Origin: CAYTGR01 sp964437445
Lineage (GTDB): Bacteria; Chloroflexota; Anaerolineae; B4-G1; SLSP01
Reading direction: 5' to 3'
Length of the DNA stretch: 64,000 nucleotides
NCBI GenBank assembly: GCA_964437445.1
Contig: CAYTGR010000016.1
Location: 1 to 64,000 of the forward strand
Shown here: piece after piece, positions 1 to 11,300 of the stretch
Layout of the letters: every line of letters starts with the position of its first letter
How positions within the stretch are numbered: the stretch's first letter is position 1
Position numbers and translations under genes: made by a program
The notes under the pieces: generated by a model
Told to the model about the DNA's origin: nothing
Seen by the model: the letters and a program-made list of their open reading frames with translations, nothing else
Databases searched by the model: none

Positions 1-4
1 TTCC

Positions 5-1738
<1,734 letters not shown>

Positions 1739-1740
1739 AC

Positions 1741-2300
1741 ATGCCAACCTCCGCAGGAACAACGGCCAGCCCTACACCAACCGGTAATGGAAAAGCAGCT
1801 CCGGGCCGGAGCTGGCCTTCTTTTGCCTTTTGGCTTTCCGGCGGCGCCAGCCTGCTCTTCGTCGTGCTGACTTTCATCGCCATGTTCCTTTACCCAGGCG
1901 GTACGCTGGCCGATCCCACCACTACAGGATATTCGTTTTGCCAGAACTTCTTCAGCGATTTAGGCCGCCTCCAGGCGCGCAACGGCCAACCCAACCCGGC
2001 CTCAGCCATGCTGTTCACCACCGCGCTGACGTTAGCCGGCAGCGGGTTGATCCTTTTCTTTCTCGCTTTCAGGCAGTTTTTCCGTTCCTCAACGCCGGTC
2101 AAACTGCTGAGCGCCCTCGGCTCCGGTTTTGGGATCAGCGCCGGCCTCTGCTTTATCGGCGTGGCCTGGGCGCCGGCCGACCGGGCCAGCCTGGTCCACA
2201 TCCAGGCCGTCCTGGGCGCTTTTCGGGCCTTTCCCCTGGCGGCCACGCTGTACACCCTTGCCATCCTGGGCGAACGCCACTATCCGCGCCGTTACGCCGT
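1741..2300 (+). CDS. DUF998-like membrane protein, cut by gap
   Basis: Integral membrane protein, incomplete at its 3' end because it runs into the N run. Visible hydrophobic segments lie at about residues 27-50, 88-108, 116-140 and 155-175, with a polar threonine/proline-rich N-terminus. The segment after the first membrane span (YPGGT, then an FFSDLG motif) resembles DUF998-type proteins, a family of unknown function. It starts at an ATG directly after the proS stop. The missing C-terminus would need only a few dozen more codons. No function is claimed. Confidence 0.7.
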
Positions 2301-2400
2301 NNNNNNNNNNNNNNNNNNNNNNNNNNNNNNNNNNNNNNNNNNNNNNNNNNNNNNNNNNNNNNNNNNNNNNNNNNNNNNNNNNNNNNNNNNNNNNNNNNNN
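2301..2400. other. Assembly gap of unknown length
   Basis: A run of exactly 100 N. The sequences on its two sides do not overlap each other, unlike the other three N runs here, so real sequence is missing: at least the 3' end of the DUF998-like gene and whatever precedes the carbonic anhydrase. Confidence 0.95.
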
Positions 2401-2416
2401 CCATCAGGAGGATACC

Positions 2417-3028
2417 ATGCACCAACCCATGACTACCCTAACCCCGGCTGAGGCGTTACAACGCTTGCAAGAGGGCAACCAACGTTACGTCAGTGGCTGG
2501 CGGCTGCACCCCCGGCAGGGCGCCGACCGACGGGCCGCAGTGCTGCCGGGACAGCAGCCGTTTGCCGTTGTGCTCACCTGCTCCGATTCGCGCGTCCCCC
2601 CGGAGATTATTTTTGATCAAGGCCTGGGCGATCTCTTTGTGATCCGCGTGGCGGGCAATGTCGTGGATGAAATCGGCCTGGCCAGCGTAGAGTATGCGGT
2701 CGCCCACCTGCATACCCCCCTGGTGGTGGTCTTGGGCCATACCCGCTGCGGCGCGATCACGGCCGCGTTGGCCGGGGGACCGCCAGAAGGCCATCTGCCC
2801 GCGCTCATGGCGCTACTGGAACCCACCGTAGCGCCGCTGCGGGGTGGGACCAGCGAGGTTGTGGACCAAGCCGCCCGCCTGAATGCCCGGCGAATGGCCG
2901 AACAGCTGAGCACCGCCCAGCCGATTTTGGCCCCGCGAGTCCACGCTGGCAACTTGCAGATCGTCGCGGCCTGCTACCACCTGGATAACGGCGAAGTGGA
3001 ACTGCTGGCACCAGGCAATCCCGGATGA
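2417..3028 (+). CDS. Beta-class carbonic anhydrase
   Basis: Interconverts CO2 and bicarbonate. The 203-residue protein shows the beta-class zinc-site motifs: CSDSR (Cys ligand plus the Asp/Arg dyad) near residue 54 and GHTRCG (His and Cys ligands) near residue 108. The ATG at 2417 is chosen because AGGAGG lies 5 bases upstream; the open frame extends further up only through the N run. The stop overlaps the lspA start by 4 bases (ATGA), so translation is coupled. Known family, cytoplasmic, no signal peptide. Confidence 0.95.
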   Translation: MHQPMTTLTPAEALQRLQEGNQRYVSGWRLHPRQGADRRAAVLPGQQPFAVVLTCSDSRVPPEIIFDQGLGDLFVIRVAGNVVDEIGLASVEYAVAHLHTPLVVVLGHTRCGAITAALAGGPPEGHLPALMALLEPTVAPLRGGTSEVVDQAARLNARRMAEQLSTAQPILAPRVHAGNLQIVAACYHLDNGEVELLAPGNPG

Positions 3029-3701
3029 GCTCGGCCTCACCCCTGCCCCCTGCAACCAGAGCGCGTCTGCTCGCTTTGACCGTGGCCCTTTGCTTAGTGG
3101 CCGACCGGCTCACCAAGCTGGCAGCCCGCGCCTGGTTAGATCCTGCCCGGCCTCTCAACGGCTGGCTGGGACTGTGGCGATTTGAATACATTGAGAACGC
3201 CGGCTCTTTCTTGAGCCTGGGAGCCGGCCTGCCGGCCACGGCCCGTTTCTGGCTGTGGATCCTGGGCGTCGGCGCGTTGCTGCTCGCGCTGCTCTACTTC
3301 GCCCTGACGGCCCCCACGCTGCCCCGCTCCGTTCTGCTGGCGCTGGCGCTGATCATCGGCGGTGGCCTGGGCAACTGGATAGACCGGTGGCTGCACGCAG
3401 GGCGGGTTGTGGACTTCGTGAGCGTGGGGATCGGCCCCGTCCGCACAGGGATTTTCAACGTCGCGGACCTCGCTATCATGCTGGGCATCGGCTGGCTCCT
3501 GGTCTATGAGGTGTACTCCCCCAAGCACNNNNNNNNNNNNNNNNNNNNNNNNNNNNNNNNNNNNNNNNNNNNNNNNNNNNNNNNNNNNNNNNNNNNNNNN
3601 NNNNNNNNNNNNNNNNNNNNNNNNNNNNTATCATGCTGGGCATCGGCTGGCTCCTGGTCTATGAGGTGTACTCCCCCAAGCACACGGCGCACCCCACATA
3701 G
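3025..3701 (+). CDS. lspA: Signal peptidase II, interrupted by a false gap
   Basis: Removes the signal peptide of prolipoproteins at the membrane. Four hydrophobic segments are visible, with the family motifs NAGSFLS (near residue 53), GGGLGNWIDR and FNVADLAI; the last two carry the two catalytic aspartates. The frame is broken by 100 N (3529-3628), but the 55 bases before and after the N run are identical. Joining them gives a continuous protein of about 173 residues ending YSPKHTAHPT and a stop at 3699-3701. The start overlaps the carbonic anhydrase stop. At least two lipoproteins in this window (LivK and the osmoprotectant-binding protein) would be substrates. Confidence 0.93.
3474..3683. 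repeat. 55-bp contig-end duplication around N run (assembly scar)
   Basis: Bases 3474-3528 and 3629-3683 are identical over 55 bases and flank 100 N. Two other N runs here show exactly the same 55-base overlap. This is the pattern of de Bruijn contigs that end at a shared k-mer and were then joined with a default-size gap. The true sequence is continuous, and 155 bases should be removed. Confidence 0.93.
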
Positions 3702-3777
3702 TAAAAGATGCACCGCGCGAGATATAACGAACCACGCAACACGTCTCACGCTAAATGATACAAGGAGTTGAAACATC

Positions 3778-6021
3778 ATGTTACGGCTGGTAAAATACCT
3801 GAAACCCTTTACGGCCTTGATCCTGATATCCATCGCCCTGCTCTTTGTCCAGGCGATGGCCGATCTGTCGCTGCCCGATTACATGTCTAAAATCGTCAAC
3901 ACCGGCATCCAACAGGGCGGCATCGCCAACGCGGTCCCGACGGCAATCCGCAAAAGCGAACTGGACAAGCTGGTCATCTTCATGAGTGCGGAGGATAAAG
4001 CGGCCGTGCTCAACGCTTACACGCTGGTGGATCAAGATTCCCCTGACTACGCCCGGTACGTCCAGGAATACCCCCTCCTCGCCCAAGAGCCAGTGTACGT
4101 ATCCCATGACCTGAGCCAGGCAGAAGTGGACGCTCTGAACCTGCCGCTGGCCAAAGCGCTATTGGTCGTCTCCGGCCTGGAGCAGGTGATGGCCGACCCC
4201 ACGAAAGCGGCGCTGCTTGGCGGCGGGATGGGCGGCTTTGATCTCTCCAAACTGCCCCCCGGCGTGGATCTTTTTGCCCTGCTGTCCAAATTGCCGCCCG
4301 CCCAGCTGGCGCAGATCAGCGCCAGGGTTGAGGAGCGGTTTGCCGCCCTGGGCGAGAGCATGATCATCCAGGCCGCCGTCGTCGCGGTCAAGGCGGAATA
4401 TCAGGCGTTGGGCGTGGATACCGGCAAGTTGCAGAACAATTACCTGCTCCGCACCGGTGGCATGATGTTGCTGTTCACGCTGCTTTCGGCCGCCTGTACA
4501 GTAACGGTGGGGTACCTTTCCGCCCGCACGGCCGCCGGAGTCGCCCGCGATCTGCGCCGCGATCTCTTCCAAAAAGTGACGCGCTTCTCCAATGCCGAGT
4601 TTGAAAAATTTTCCACGGCTTCCCTCATCACCCGCACGACCAATGATATTACCCAAATCCAGATGGTCATCATCATGTTAGTGCGGATGGTCTTTTATTC
4701 CCCCATTATCGGCGTTGGGGCGGTGATCCGGGCCAGCGGCAAAGGCTCTTCTATGTGGTGGATCATTGCGGTAGCCGTCTCAGTGCTCCTCAGCCTGATC
4801 GCCATCGTCTTTACCGTAGCCTTGCCCAAGTTCAAGCGCATTCAAGCGCTGATTGACCGGCTCAACCTGGTAATGCGCGAGAACCTGGCGGGCATGATGG
4901 TGATCCGTGCCTTCAATACCCAGGAGTTTGAGCTGGCGCGCTTTGACCGGGCTAACCGCGACCTGACCGCGACCATGCTCTTCATCAGCCGCATCATCGT
5001 GGTAATGATGCCGTTAATGATGCTGATCATGAACGGGCTCATGTTGACCATCATCTGGGTCGGCGCGCACGAAGTGGCCCAGGCTCAAATGCAGGTCGGT
5101 GACATGATGGCGTTCATGCAGTATGCCTTGCAAATCGTGATGGCCTTCTTGATGCTCTCAATCATGTTCATCATCCTGCCACGGGCCTCGGTTTCCGCCG
5201 ACCGCGTCGCGGATGTGCTGGCCACGCCAATCACCATCCAGGACCCGCCCACACCGGAGCACTTCCCGACACCGTTCACCGGCACCGTGGAATTTGACCA
5301 TGTCGCGTTCCGTTATCCAGGAGCGGAGGAAAATGTCCTGTGTGACATCACCTTTACCGCGCGCCCCGGTCAGGTAACCGCGATCATCGGCTCTACCGGC
5401 TCGGGCAAATCCACGCTGGTCAATCTGCTGCCCCGCTTCTACGACGTGACGGCCGGGGCGATCAAGATTGACGGGGTGGACATCCGATTGGTCACGCAGG
5501 CCGAACTGCGGGCGAAGATCGGCTATATCCCCCAGCAGGGCATCCTCTTTTCCGGCACAATTGAGAGCAATCTGCGGTATGCGGAAGAGAATGCCACCGC
5601 GGAAGATTTGCAATGGGCTGCCGACATCGCCCAGGCGAGCGAATTTATCACCGCCCGGCCGGAGGGGATGGCCAGTGAGATCGCCCAGGGCGGCACCAAC
5701 GTCTCCGGCGGCCAGAAACAGCGGTTAGCCATCGCCCGCGCCCTGGTCAAGCGGGCCCCGATTTACATTTTTGATGAAAGTTTCTCGGCACTGGATTTCA
5801 AAACCGAAGCCGCGTTGCGCCGCGGGCTCAAGACGCAGCTCAGCGAGAGCACGGTTCTAATCGTGACCCAGCGCATCTCCACCATCCGCCACGCCGACCA
5901 GATCGTCGTGCTGGATGAGGGCACCATCGTGGGCCGGGGCACCCACGAAGAGCTGATGGCTACCTGCCAGACTTACCGCGAAATTGCCCTTTCACAACTC
6001 AATCAGGAGGAACTGGCATGA
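3778..6021 (+). CDS. Heterodimeric ABC exporter, subunit with degenerate H-loop
   Basis: Half-transporter of the type IV (exporter) fold, fused membrane domain plus ATPase. The first membrane helix (about 10-33) is followed by an unusually long extracytoplasmic insertion of about 170 residues (45-220) before the second helix. ATPase motifs: Walker A GSTGSGKST at about 538, signature VSGGQ at about 642, Walker B with FDE at 665-667. The H-loop position is glutamine (Q698) instead of histidine. Together with the noncanonical ISQGQ signature in the partner, this implies one degenerate nucleotide site, as in TM287/288 or BmrCD. AAGGAG at 3762-3767 supports the start. Overlaps the next gene by 4 bases. 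Substrate unknown, probably a drug or lipid-like molecule. Confidence 0.92.
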   Translation: MLRLVKYLKPFTALILISIALLFVQAMADLSLPDYMSKIVNTGIQQGGIANAVPTAIRKSELDKLVIFMSAEDKAAVLNAYTLVDQDSPDYARYVQEYPLLAQEPVYVSHDLSQAEVDALNLPLAKALLVVSGLEQVMADPTKAALLGGGMGGFDLSKLPPGVDLFALLSKLPPAQLAQISARVEERFAALGESMIIQAAVVAVKAEYQALGVDTGKLQNNYLLRTGGMMLLFTLLSAACTVTVGYLSARTAAGVARDLRRDLFQKVTRFSNAEFEKFSTASLITRTTNDITQIQMVIIMLVRMVFYSPIIGVGAVIRASGKGSSMWWIIAVAVSVLLSLIAIVFTVALPKFKRIQALIDRLNLVMRENLAGMMVIRAFNTQEFELARFDRANRDLTATMLFISRIIVVMMPLMMLIMNGLMLTIIWVGAHEVAQAQMQVGDMMAFMQYALQIVMAFLMLSIMFIILPRASVSADRVADVLATPITIQDPPTPEHFPTPFTGTVEFDHVAFRYPGAEENVLCDITFTARPGQVTAIIGSTGSGKSTLVNLLPRFYDVTAGAIKIDGVDIRLVTQAELRAKIGYIPQQGILFSGTIESNLRYAEENATAEDLQWAADIAQASEFITARPEGMASEIAQGGTNVSGGQKQRLAIARALVKRAPIYIFDESFSALDFKTEAALRRGLKTQLSESTVLIVTQRISTIRHADQIVVLDEGTIVGRGTHEELMATCQTYREIALSQLNQEELA

Positions 6022-7898
6022 GCACACAAACCACCGCGACCCGCCAGCCGCAAATGCGCCGGGGGCCCTTTGGCGGCGGCCCGATGGGCGGAGGCCCACG
6101 CGGAATGCTGCCCGGCGAGAAAGCGCGCGATTTCAAAGGCACGATGGTCAAGCTGATTGACTACCTGGGCGCTTATAAGCTCTCGATCGCCATTGTCATG
6201 GGCTTTGCTATCGCCTCTACCATCTTCTCCATCATCGGCCCCAAGATTCTGGGGAAGGCCACCACCAAGCTCTTTGAAGGCGTGATGGGCCAGGTCATGG
6301 GCACCGGCGAAGGGATTGATTTCACCTACATCGGGAATATCATCCTGCTGCTGCTGGGACTGTACTTGATCTCGGCTCTGTTCAGCTACATCCAGGGCTG
6401 GATCATGACGGGCGTGGCGATGAAGTTGACCTATCGGTTCCGCAAAGACATCGCCGAGAAAATCCAGCGGATGCCGCTCAAGTACTTTGACGGCACCAAC
6501 CATGGCGAAATCCTCTCGCGGGTGACCAACGATGTGGATACGGTGAGCCAGACGCTCAACCAGAGCCTTACCCAGATCATCACCTCGGTGACGACGATGG
6601 TCGGCGTGCTGATCATGATGTTCTCCATCAGCTGGCAGATGACCTTAGTAGCACTGGGGATCCTGCCGCTTTCCATGCTCATCATCAGCCAGGTGATCCG
6701 GTACTCGCAAAAGTACTTCAAGCAGCAACAGGATTACCTCGGCCACGTCAACGGCCATGTAGAAGAAATGTACGGCGGGCACAACGTCGTGCGCGCCTTC
6801 AACGGTGAGGCCCGCAGCCTGGCGCAGTTTGACCAGTACAATCAAACCCTCTACGCCTCCGCGTGGAAATCGCAATTCCTCTCCGGCATGATGATGCCGG
6901 TGATGACCTTCGTCGGCAACCTGGGCTACGTGGCCGTCTGTATCCTGGGGGGCTGGCTGGCGGTCAAAAAGATGATCACGGTGGGCGACATCCAGGCCTT
7001 CATCCAATACGTGCGCTCGTTTACGCAGCCGATTGCGCAAATCGCCAACATCTCCAACGTGCTTCAGCAGACGGCCGCCGCGGCCGAGCGGGTGTTTGAG
7101 TTCCTGGCCCAGGCCGAAGAACTCCCCGATCCCACTGAACCAACGCAGCTGGCAACGGTGGCGGGCGAGGTTGATTTCCAACACGTACAGTTTGGCTACG
7201 ACCCGGCGAAAACCATCATCAAAGACTTCTGCGCCCACATCCAACCGGGCCAGCGCATCGCCATCGTGGGGCCGACCGGCGCGGGCAAGACCACCATGGT
7301 CAAACTGCTGATGCGCTTCTACGACGTGGACGGCGGGGCGATCCTGGTAGATGGCCACAACGTACAGGAGTTCACACGGCAGGGGCTACGGCGCATGTTC
7401 GGCATGGTGTTACAGGATGCCTGGCTCTACAACGGGACGATCATGGAAAACATCCGTTACGGGCGGCTGGAAGCGACCGACGAGGAAGTCATCGCCGCGG
7501 CGAAGGCAGCGCACGTAGATCACTTTGTGCGCACCTTGCCCGGCGGCTACCAGATGGAGATCAACGAGGAGACTTCTAACATCTCCCAGGGCCAGAAACA
7601 GCTGCTCACCATCGCCCGGGCCTTCCTGGCCGATCCCAAAATCCTCATCCTGGATGAGGCAACCAGCTCGGTGGATACTCGCACCGAGGTCCTGATCCAG
7701 GAAGCCATGGCGCAATTGATGCAAGGCCGTACCAGCTTCATCATTGCCCATCGCCTTTCCACCATCCGCCACGCCGACCTGATCCTGGTGATGAACGAGG
7801 GCGACATCGTGGAACAGGGGACCCACGAAGAGCTGCTGGCGCGCCAGGGATTCTACGCGCAGTTGTACAACAGCCAGTTTGAGAGCACGGAGGGCTGA
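6018..7898 (+). CDS. Heterodimeric ABC exporter, catalytic subunit
   Basis: Partner of the preceding gene, translationally coupled through ATGA. The N-terminus (about 1-40) is a Gly/Pro/Arg-rich cytoplasmic extension with GGGPMGGG-like runs, followed by six membrane helices and an ATPase domain. Walker A GPTGAGKTT at 418-426 and Walker B with DE at 546-547 (catalytic Glu547) are canonical, and so is the H-loop His578. The signature reads ISQGQ (522-526) rather than LSGGQ. The consensus ATP site would therefore use this subunit's Walker motifs with the VSGGQ of the other subunit. Short connection between helices 1 and 2 compared with the partner. Confidence 0.93.
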   Translation: MSTQTTATRQPQMRRGPFGGGPMGGGPRGMLPGEKARDFKGTMVKLIDYLGAYKLSIAIVMGFAIASTIFSIIGPKILGKATTKLFEGVMGQVMGTGEGIDFTYIGNIILLLLGLYLISALFSYIQGWIMTGVAMKLTYRFRKDIAEKIQRMPLKYFDGTNHGEILSRVTNDVDTVSQTLNQSLTQIITSVTTMVGVLIMMFSISWQMTLVALGILPLSMLIISQVIRYSQKYFKQQQDYLGHVNGHVEEMYGGHNVVRAFNGEARSLAQFDQYNQTLYASAWKSQFLSGMMMPVMTFVGNLGYVAVCILGGWLAVKKMITVGDIQAFIQYVRSFTQPIAQIANISNVLQQTAAAAERVFEFLAQAEELPDPTEPTQLATVAGEVDFQHVQFGYDPAKTIIKDFCAHIQPGQRIAIVGPTGAGKTTMVKLLMRFYDVDGGAILVDGHNVQEFTRQGLRRMFGMVLQDAWLYNGTIMENIRYGRLEATDEEVIAAAKAAHVDHFVRTLPGGYQMEINEETSNISQGQKQLLTIARAFLADPKILILDEATSSVDTRTEVLIQEAMAQLMQGRTSFIIAHRLSTIRHADLILVMNEGDIVEQGTHEELLARQGFYAQLYNSQFESTEG

Positions 7899-7902
7899 AA
7901 TC

Positions 7903-8532
7903 ATGGACCCAGAACGTTTTGTCATTACGATCAGCCACCAATTGGGGAGCGGCGGCGCCTACGTGGGCCAAAAACTCTCGGAGCGTTTGGGCGTCCCGTT
8001 TATTGACCGCGAAATCCTCAAGCGGGTCGCCGGGCAGCTCCACCTGGCCGAAGCCGAGCTGGCCCACCGTGAGGAACGGGTGCGCTCGTTCTGGCAACGT
8101 TTCTCGCAGCTCGTGGCGCTCACCGATCCCACCACCGGCCTGGCGGGCGACCGCTACGTGCCCACCGACCGCGAGCTGTTCCAACTGGAGTCGGAAACCA
8201 TCCAACGCATCGCGGACCAGAGTTCCGCCATCTTCATCGGGCGCGGGGGGCGTTGCATCCTGCAACACCACCCCCGCCACCTCAGCGTCCTTGTCCATGC
8301 GGCGCTGCCGGCCCGTGTCCGGCGACTCTGTGAGCTCTACCACCTGTCGGAATCCGAGGCCGAAAAGCTGGCCGTGACCAACGACAGAGAACGCACTGCC
8401 TACCTCCGCGCCTTCACCCAACAGGACTGGCTGGACCCGCGGCTGTACGACCTCTGCGTCAATACCTCCAGCCTCGGCTTAGACACCACCGTGGAGCTCG
8501 TGCTCACCGCCCTGGCGGCGAAGCTCCGGTAA
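7903..8532 (+). CDS. Cytidylate kinase-like family protein
   Basis: A 209-residue P-loop protein of the cytidylate kinase-like family (Pfam Cytidylate_kin2 type). The N-terminal glycine-rich loop (SHQLGSGG, residues 11-18) and IGRGGR near residue 109 fit the family; physiological substrate unknown. The ATG at 7903 is preferred over an in-frame upstream codon at 7879 because GGAGG sits about 10 bases before it and the upstream codon lies inside the ABC gene. It starts 5 bases after the exporter stop, so it probably belongs to that transcript, which ends in the hairpin just downstream. Confidence 0.85.
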   Translation: MDPERFVITISHQLGSGGAYVGQKLSERLGVPFIDREILKRVAGQLHLAEAELAHREERVRSFWQRFSQLVALTDPTTGLAGDRYVPTDRELFQLESETIQRIADQSSAIFIGRGGRCILQHHPRHLSVLVHAALPARVRRLCELYHLSESEAEKLAVTNDRERTAYLRAFTQQDWLDPRLYDLCVNTSSLGLDTTVELVLTALAAKLR

Positions 8533-8558
8533 CTCCGCCGCAACGCAAAGGATGCGCG

Positions 8559-8608
8559 AAATCTCCGCCCCGCTGATCCCCAAATCGGCGGGGCGGATTT
8601 GGCTTTTA
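8559..8608 (+). terminator. Rho-independent-like terminator of the exporter operon
   Basis: GC-rich stem with arms CCGCCCCGC (8565-8573) and GCGGGGCGG (8588-8596), extended by AAAT/ATTT pairs, and followed by a T-rich GGCTTTT stretch. It lies between the cytidylate-kinase-like gene and the next gene. Confidence 0.75.
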
Positions 8609-8626
8609 GGCCAGCAGCGGTATGAT
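8599..8626 (+). promoter_or_regulatory. Sigma70-like promoter of the NAD(P)HX repair gene
   Basis: TTGGCT (8599-8604), 16-base spacer, TATGAT (8621-8626), immediately behind the upstream terminator and 31 bases before the chosen ATG. Confidence 0.55.
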
Positions 8627-8656
8627 AGTAGCATTCAAACTTATGAGGAAATCACC

Positions 8657-10318
8657 ATGCACATTCTCTCCGTTGCCGAAATGAAAGCCGTAGAAGCGGC
8701 CGCCGACGCGGCCGGCCATTCCTATATGCAAATGATGATGCTGGCCGGGCAGGGTGTGGCCCGCGCCCTGCTCAAACGGCAGCCCGTCAAGGGACGTCGC
8801 GCGCTCGTCCTGGTCGGGCCGGGCAACAACGGCGGCGACGGCCTGGTCGTCGCTCGCTACCTGGCCGATGCCGGCGCGACCGTGACCGCCTATCTGAGCC
8901 GGCCCCGCTCGGCGGAAGAGGACCACGTCTACCAGCGGGCTGTAGACCGGGGCGTCGCCATCGTCAATGCCGACAACGATCCCGACCGGGCCGAACTGCG
9001 CCGTCTCACATTACAGGCCGACGTGCTCATTGATGCACTGTTAGGCACCGGCGCGACGCCACCGCTCCAGGGAGTGATCGCCGAGCTGCTGGCCCAGGTG
9101 CGGGCAGCGCTACAAGCCCGGCCCGCTGAGCCGCTGTTGGTGCTCAATGGAATACCCGAAATGCCCATCCCGCGCCCCTATATCGTCGCGGTGGACGGCC
9201 CCTCCGGCCTGGATTTTGACACCGGCGCGTTGGACCCGCTGGTGCTGCCGGCGCACCTCACCGTCACCTTTGCCGCGCCGAAGAGCGGCCATTTCCGCTT
9301 CCCCGGCGCGGCTGCCCTGGGCGAACTGGTGGTGGCCGACATCGGCATCCCGGCCGGTGTCGCGCCGGAAGGCAGTGGCCCCCTGCTCGTCACCTCGTCA
9401 CAGGTGCGGCAATGGCTGCCGCCTCGCCCATTGGATGCCCACAAGGGGACGTTTGGCCGGGCGCTCATCGTCGCCGGTTCGGCCAACTACACCGGCGCGG
9501 CGGCGCTGGCGGCCCAGGCCGCCGTGCGAGCCGGGGCCGGCCTGGTCACATTGGCCGTGGCCGGTGCTCTCCACGCTGCCATCGTCCCGCTGGTTCCTGA
9601 GGCGACCTACCTGCTCCTCCCGCACGCCCTCGGCGCATTGACCGCCGACGCGGTCCCGCTGCTGCGCGAACGGTTAACGGACTACACCGCGCTCCTGGTA
9701 GGACCGGGACTGGGGCAGGCTGAAGAGACCGCCGCTTTTCTGGAAGCGCTGTTGGGACGCCGGCGCACTGAACGCCGCGGGTTCGGCTTCGCCACAAACG
9801 CCGCCGCTAACGGGGCAGCGCCCGAGCCGCCGCCCTTCCCGCCGCTGGTCATGGACGCCGACGGGCTGAACCTGCTCAGCCAGCTGCCGGAATGGTTCCG
9901 CCTCCTGCCGCCGGAGACAATCCTGACGCCCCATCCCGGCGAGATGGCCCGGCTCTGCCAGCGTCCGGTCGCCGAGATTCAGGGCGACCGGCTGAAGACG
10001 GCCCAGGAACAGGCGCAAACCTGGGGCCACGTGGTCGTCTTGAAGGGGGCGTTCACCGTCATTGCCGCGCCCGACGGCCGGGTGGCCCTGATCCCGTTCG
10101 CCAATCCCGGCCTAGCGACCGCCGGCACCGGGGACGTGCTAGCCGGTGCTATCGTGGCCCTTAGAGCGCAGGGGCTGGGCGCGTTTGAAGCGGCGGCGGC
10201 AGGGGCCTACCTGCACGGGTTGGCCGGCGCGCTGGCCCGGCAGCAATCCGGCGCGGCCGGCATGGCCGCCGGTGATCTCCTGCACAGCTTGCCGGAAGCG
10301 TGGAAACAGTTAGAATAA
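8657..10318 (+). CDS. nnr: Bifunctional NAD(P)H-hydrate epimerase / ADP-dependent dehydratase
   Basis: Repairs hydrated NAD(P)H. The N-terminal half (about 1-215) is the YjeF_N epimerase with GPGNNGGDG near residue 54 and the VDGPSGLDFDTG segment near 178. The C-terminal half (about 235-553) is the ribokinase-like dehydratase with LTPHPGE, VLKG and the GTGDVLAG motif. The ATG at 8657 gives the usual MHILSVAEM start; an open extension back to 8552 overlaps the promoter and terminator and is rejected. GAGGAA upstream is the ribosome site. The domain fusion is the common bacterial form; 553 residues is slightly long because of an Arg/Ala-rich loop around 375-395. Confidence 0.95.
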   Translation: MHILSVAEMKAVEAAADAAGHSYMQMMMLAGQGVARALLKRQPVKGRRALVLVGPGNNGGDGLVVARYLADAGATVTAYLSRPRSAEEDHVYQRAVDRGVAIVNADNDPDRAELRRLTLQADVLIDALLGTGATPPLQGVIAELLAQVRAALQARPAEPLLVLNGIPEMPIPRPYIVAVDGPSGLDFDTGALDPLVLPAHLTVTFAAPKSGHFRFPGAAALGELVVADIGIPAGVAPEGSGPLLVTSSQVRQWLPPRPLDAHKGTFGRALIVAGSANYTGAAALAAQAAVRAGAGLVTLAVAGALHAAIVPLVPEATYLLLPHALGALTADAVPLLRERLTDYTALLVGPGLGQAEETAAFLEALLGRRRTERRGFGFATNAAANGAAPEPPPFPPLVMDADGLNLLSQLPEWFRLLPPETILTPHPGEMARLCQRPVAEIQGDRLKTAQEQAQTWGHVVVLKGAFTVIAAPDGRVALIPFANPGLATAGTGDVLAGAIVALRAQGLGAFEAAAAGAYLHGLAGALARQQSGAAGMAAGDLLHSLPEAWKQLE

Positions 10319-10334
10319 TTCTCAGAGGAGGACC

Positions 10335-11246
10335 ATGAGCACCGAAGATCCCCTACGACAGGCCCTGGCCCTGCTCCGAGCCGGGCAGAAATCGCCAGCT
10401 CGCGAGCTCCTGCGTGCCCTGTTGCTGCAAAACCGGGACAATCCGGCGGCGTGGGCCACGCTGGCCCAGGCCGCGGAAAACGACCGGGAAGCAATCTTCT
10501 GTCTCCAGCAGGTCCTGCGGCTCAAACCGGGCGACGCCTGGGCCACACAACGGTTGCAGGCCTTGACGGCCGCGCCGCCGCCCCAGGCGCAACCGCCACC
10601 GCCCGCGACACCGGTCAGCGCGCCATCGGTCAAGCGGCTGGCCCCTGAGACCTCCGCCCCGCCTCCACCAGCCGCCCCCGTCCAGCCCCGCGCCTCCGCA
10701 CCGGAGCCCCCATCGCCGGAGCCGCCGCCACCCCGGCGACTGGGATCGTCTTCACCGGCCGCCCCCAGCCGGACGGCCGCGCTGCCAGCTTACTCCCGGC
10801 TGATGAACATCCTCTGGGGTCTGCTGGCGCTGGCAGTAGTGGCGACCGGTTTCTTTATCTGGAACGAGTTTTTCGCCACCCACAAGGGCGACGATCAAAA
10901 AGCACTGACCGCCGCCCGGGCCTGGACCGAGGCCCAATTCCGGCGGGAGTACGACACCATGCTCCAGCTGGTCTGCAACCGCTACGAATCCGAGATCAGC
11001 GACATGCAGCAGGCGGCCATGTGGACCGGGCTGTTGACCAAGCCGCTGGGCCTGGATTTGAGCAGCGAACCGCCGGCCACGCTCCGCTACGAGTTGCTCA
11101 CGTTGAAAGGCAACCAGGCCCAAGTCCATGTGACAGGCTTGCTGGGAGAGATCGGCGCCCAGCTGAGTCCTTCCCTTTCGGAGGAAATTTACACAATGAA
11201 GCGTGAAAACGGGCAGTGGAAGTGGTGTGGACAAAAAGCGCCCTGA
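10335..11246 (+). CDS. TPR-containing membrane-anchored protein of unknown function
   Basis: 303 residues in four parts: an N-terminal TPR-like helical region (about 1-75, with alternating small and aromatic positions), a proline/alanine-rich linker (80-150), a single membrane helix (about 158-180), and a C-terminal domain of about 120 residues probably outside the membrane. The last part (AARAWTEAQFRREYDTMLQLVC) looks like a small cone-shaped NTF2/DUF-type domain, but I cannot assign it. A strong GAGGAGG precedes the ATG by 5 bases. It starts 16 bases after nnr and is followed by a hairpin, so it ends that transcript. No function is claimed. Confidence 0.75.
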   Translation: MSTEDPLRQALALLRAGQKSPARELLRALLLQNRDNPAAWATLAQAAENDREAIFCLQQVLRLKPGDAWATQRLQALTAAPPPQAQPPPPATPVSAPSVKRLAPETSAPPPPAAPVQPRASAPEPPSPEPPPPRRLGSSSPAAPSRTAALPAYSRLMNILWGLLALAVVATGFFIWNEFFATHKGDDQKALTAARAWTEAQFRREYDTMLQLVCNRYESEISDMQQAAMWTGLLTKPLGLDLSSEPPATLRYELLTLKGNQAQVHVTGLLGEIGAQLSPSLSEEIYTMKRENGQWKWCGQKAP

Positions 11247-11264
11247 CCTGAAAAGAAAAGGGGA

Positions 11265-11300
11265 TTTTGCGCCCCGCCAAGCGTTCCCGGGGCGCAAAAA
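11265..11300 (+). terminator. Terminator hairpin after the TPR membrane gene
   Basis: Arms TTTTGCGCCCCG (11265-11276) and CGGGGCGCAAAA (11288-11299) form a 12-bp perfect stem with an 11-base loop. The A/T tails on both sides mean it could act in either direction. Confidence 0.75.
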
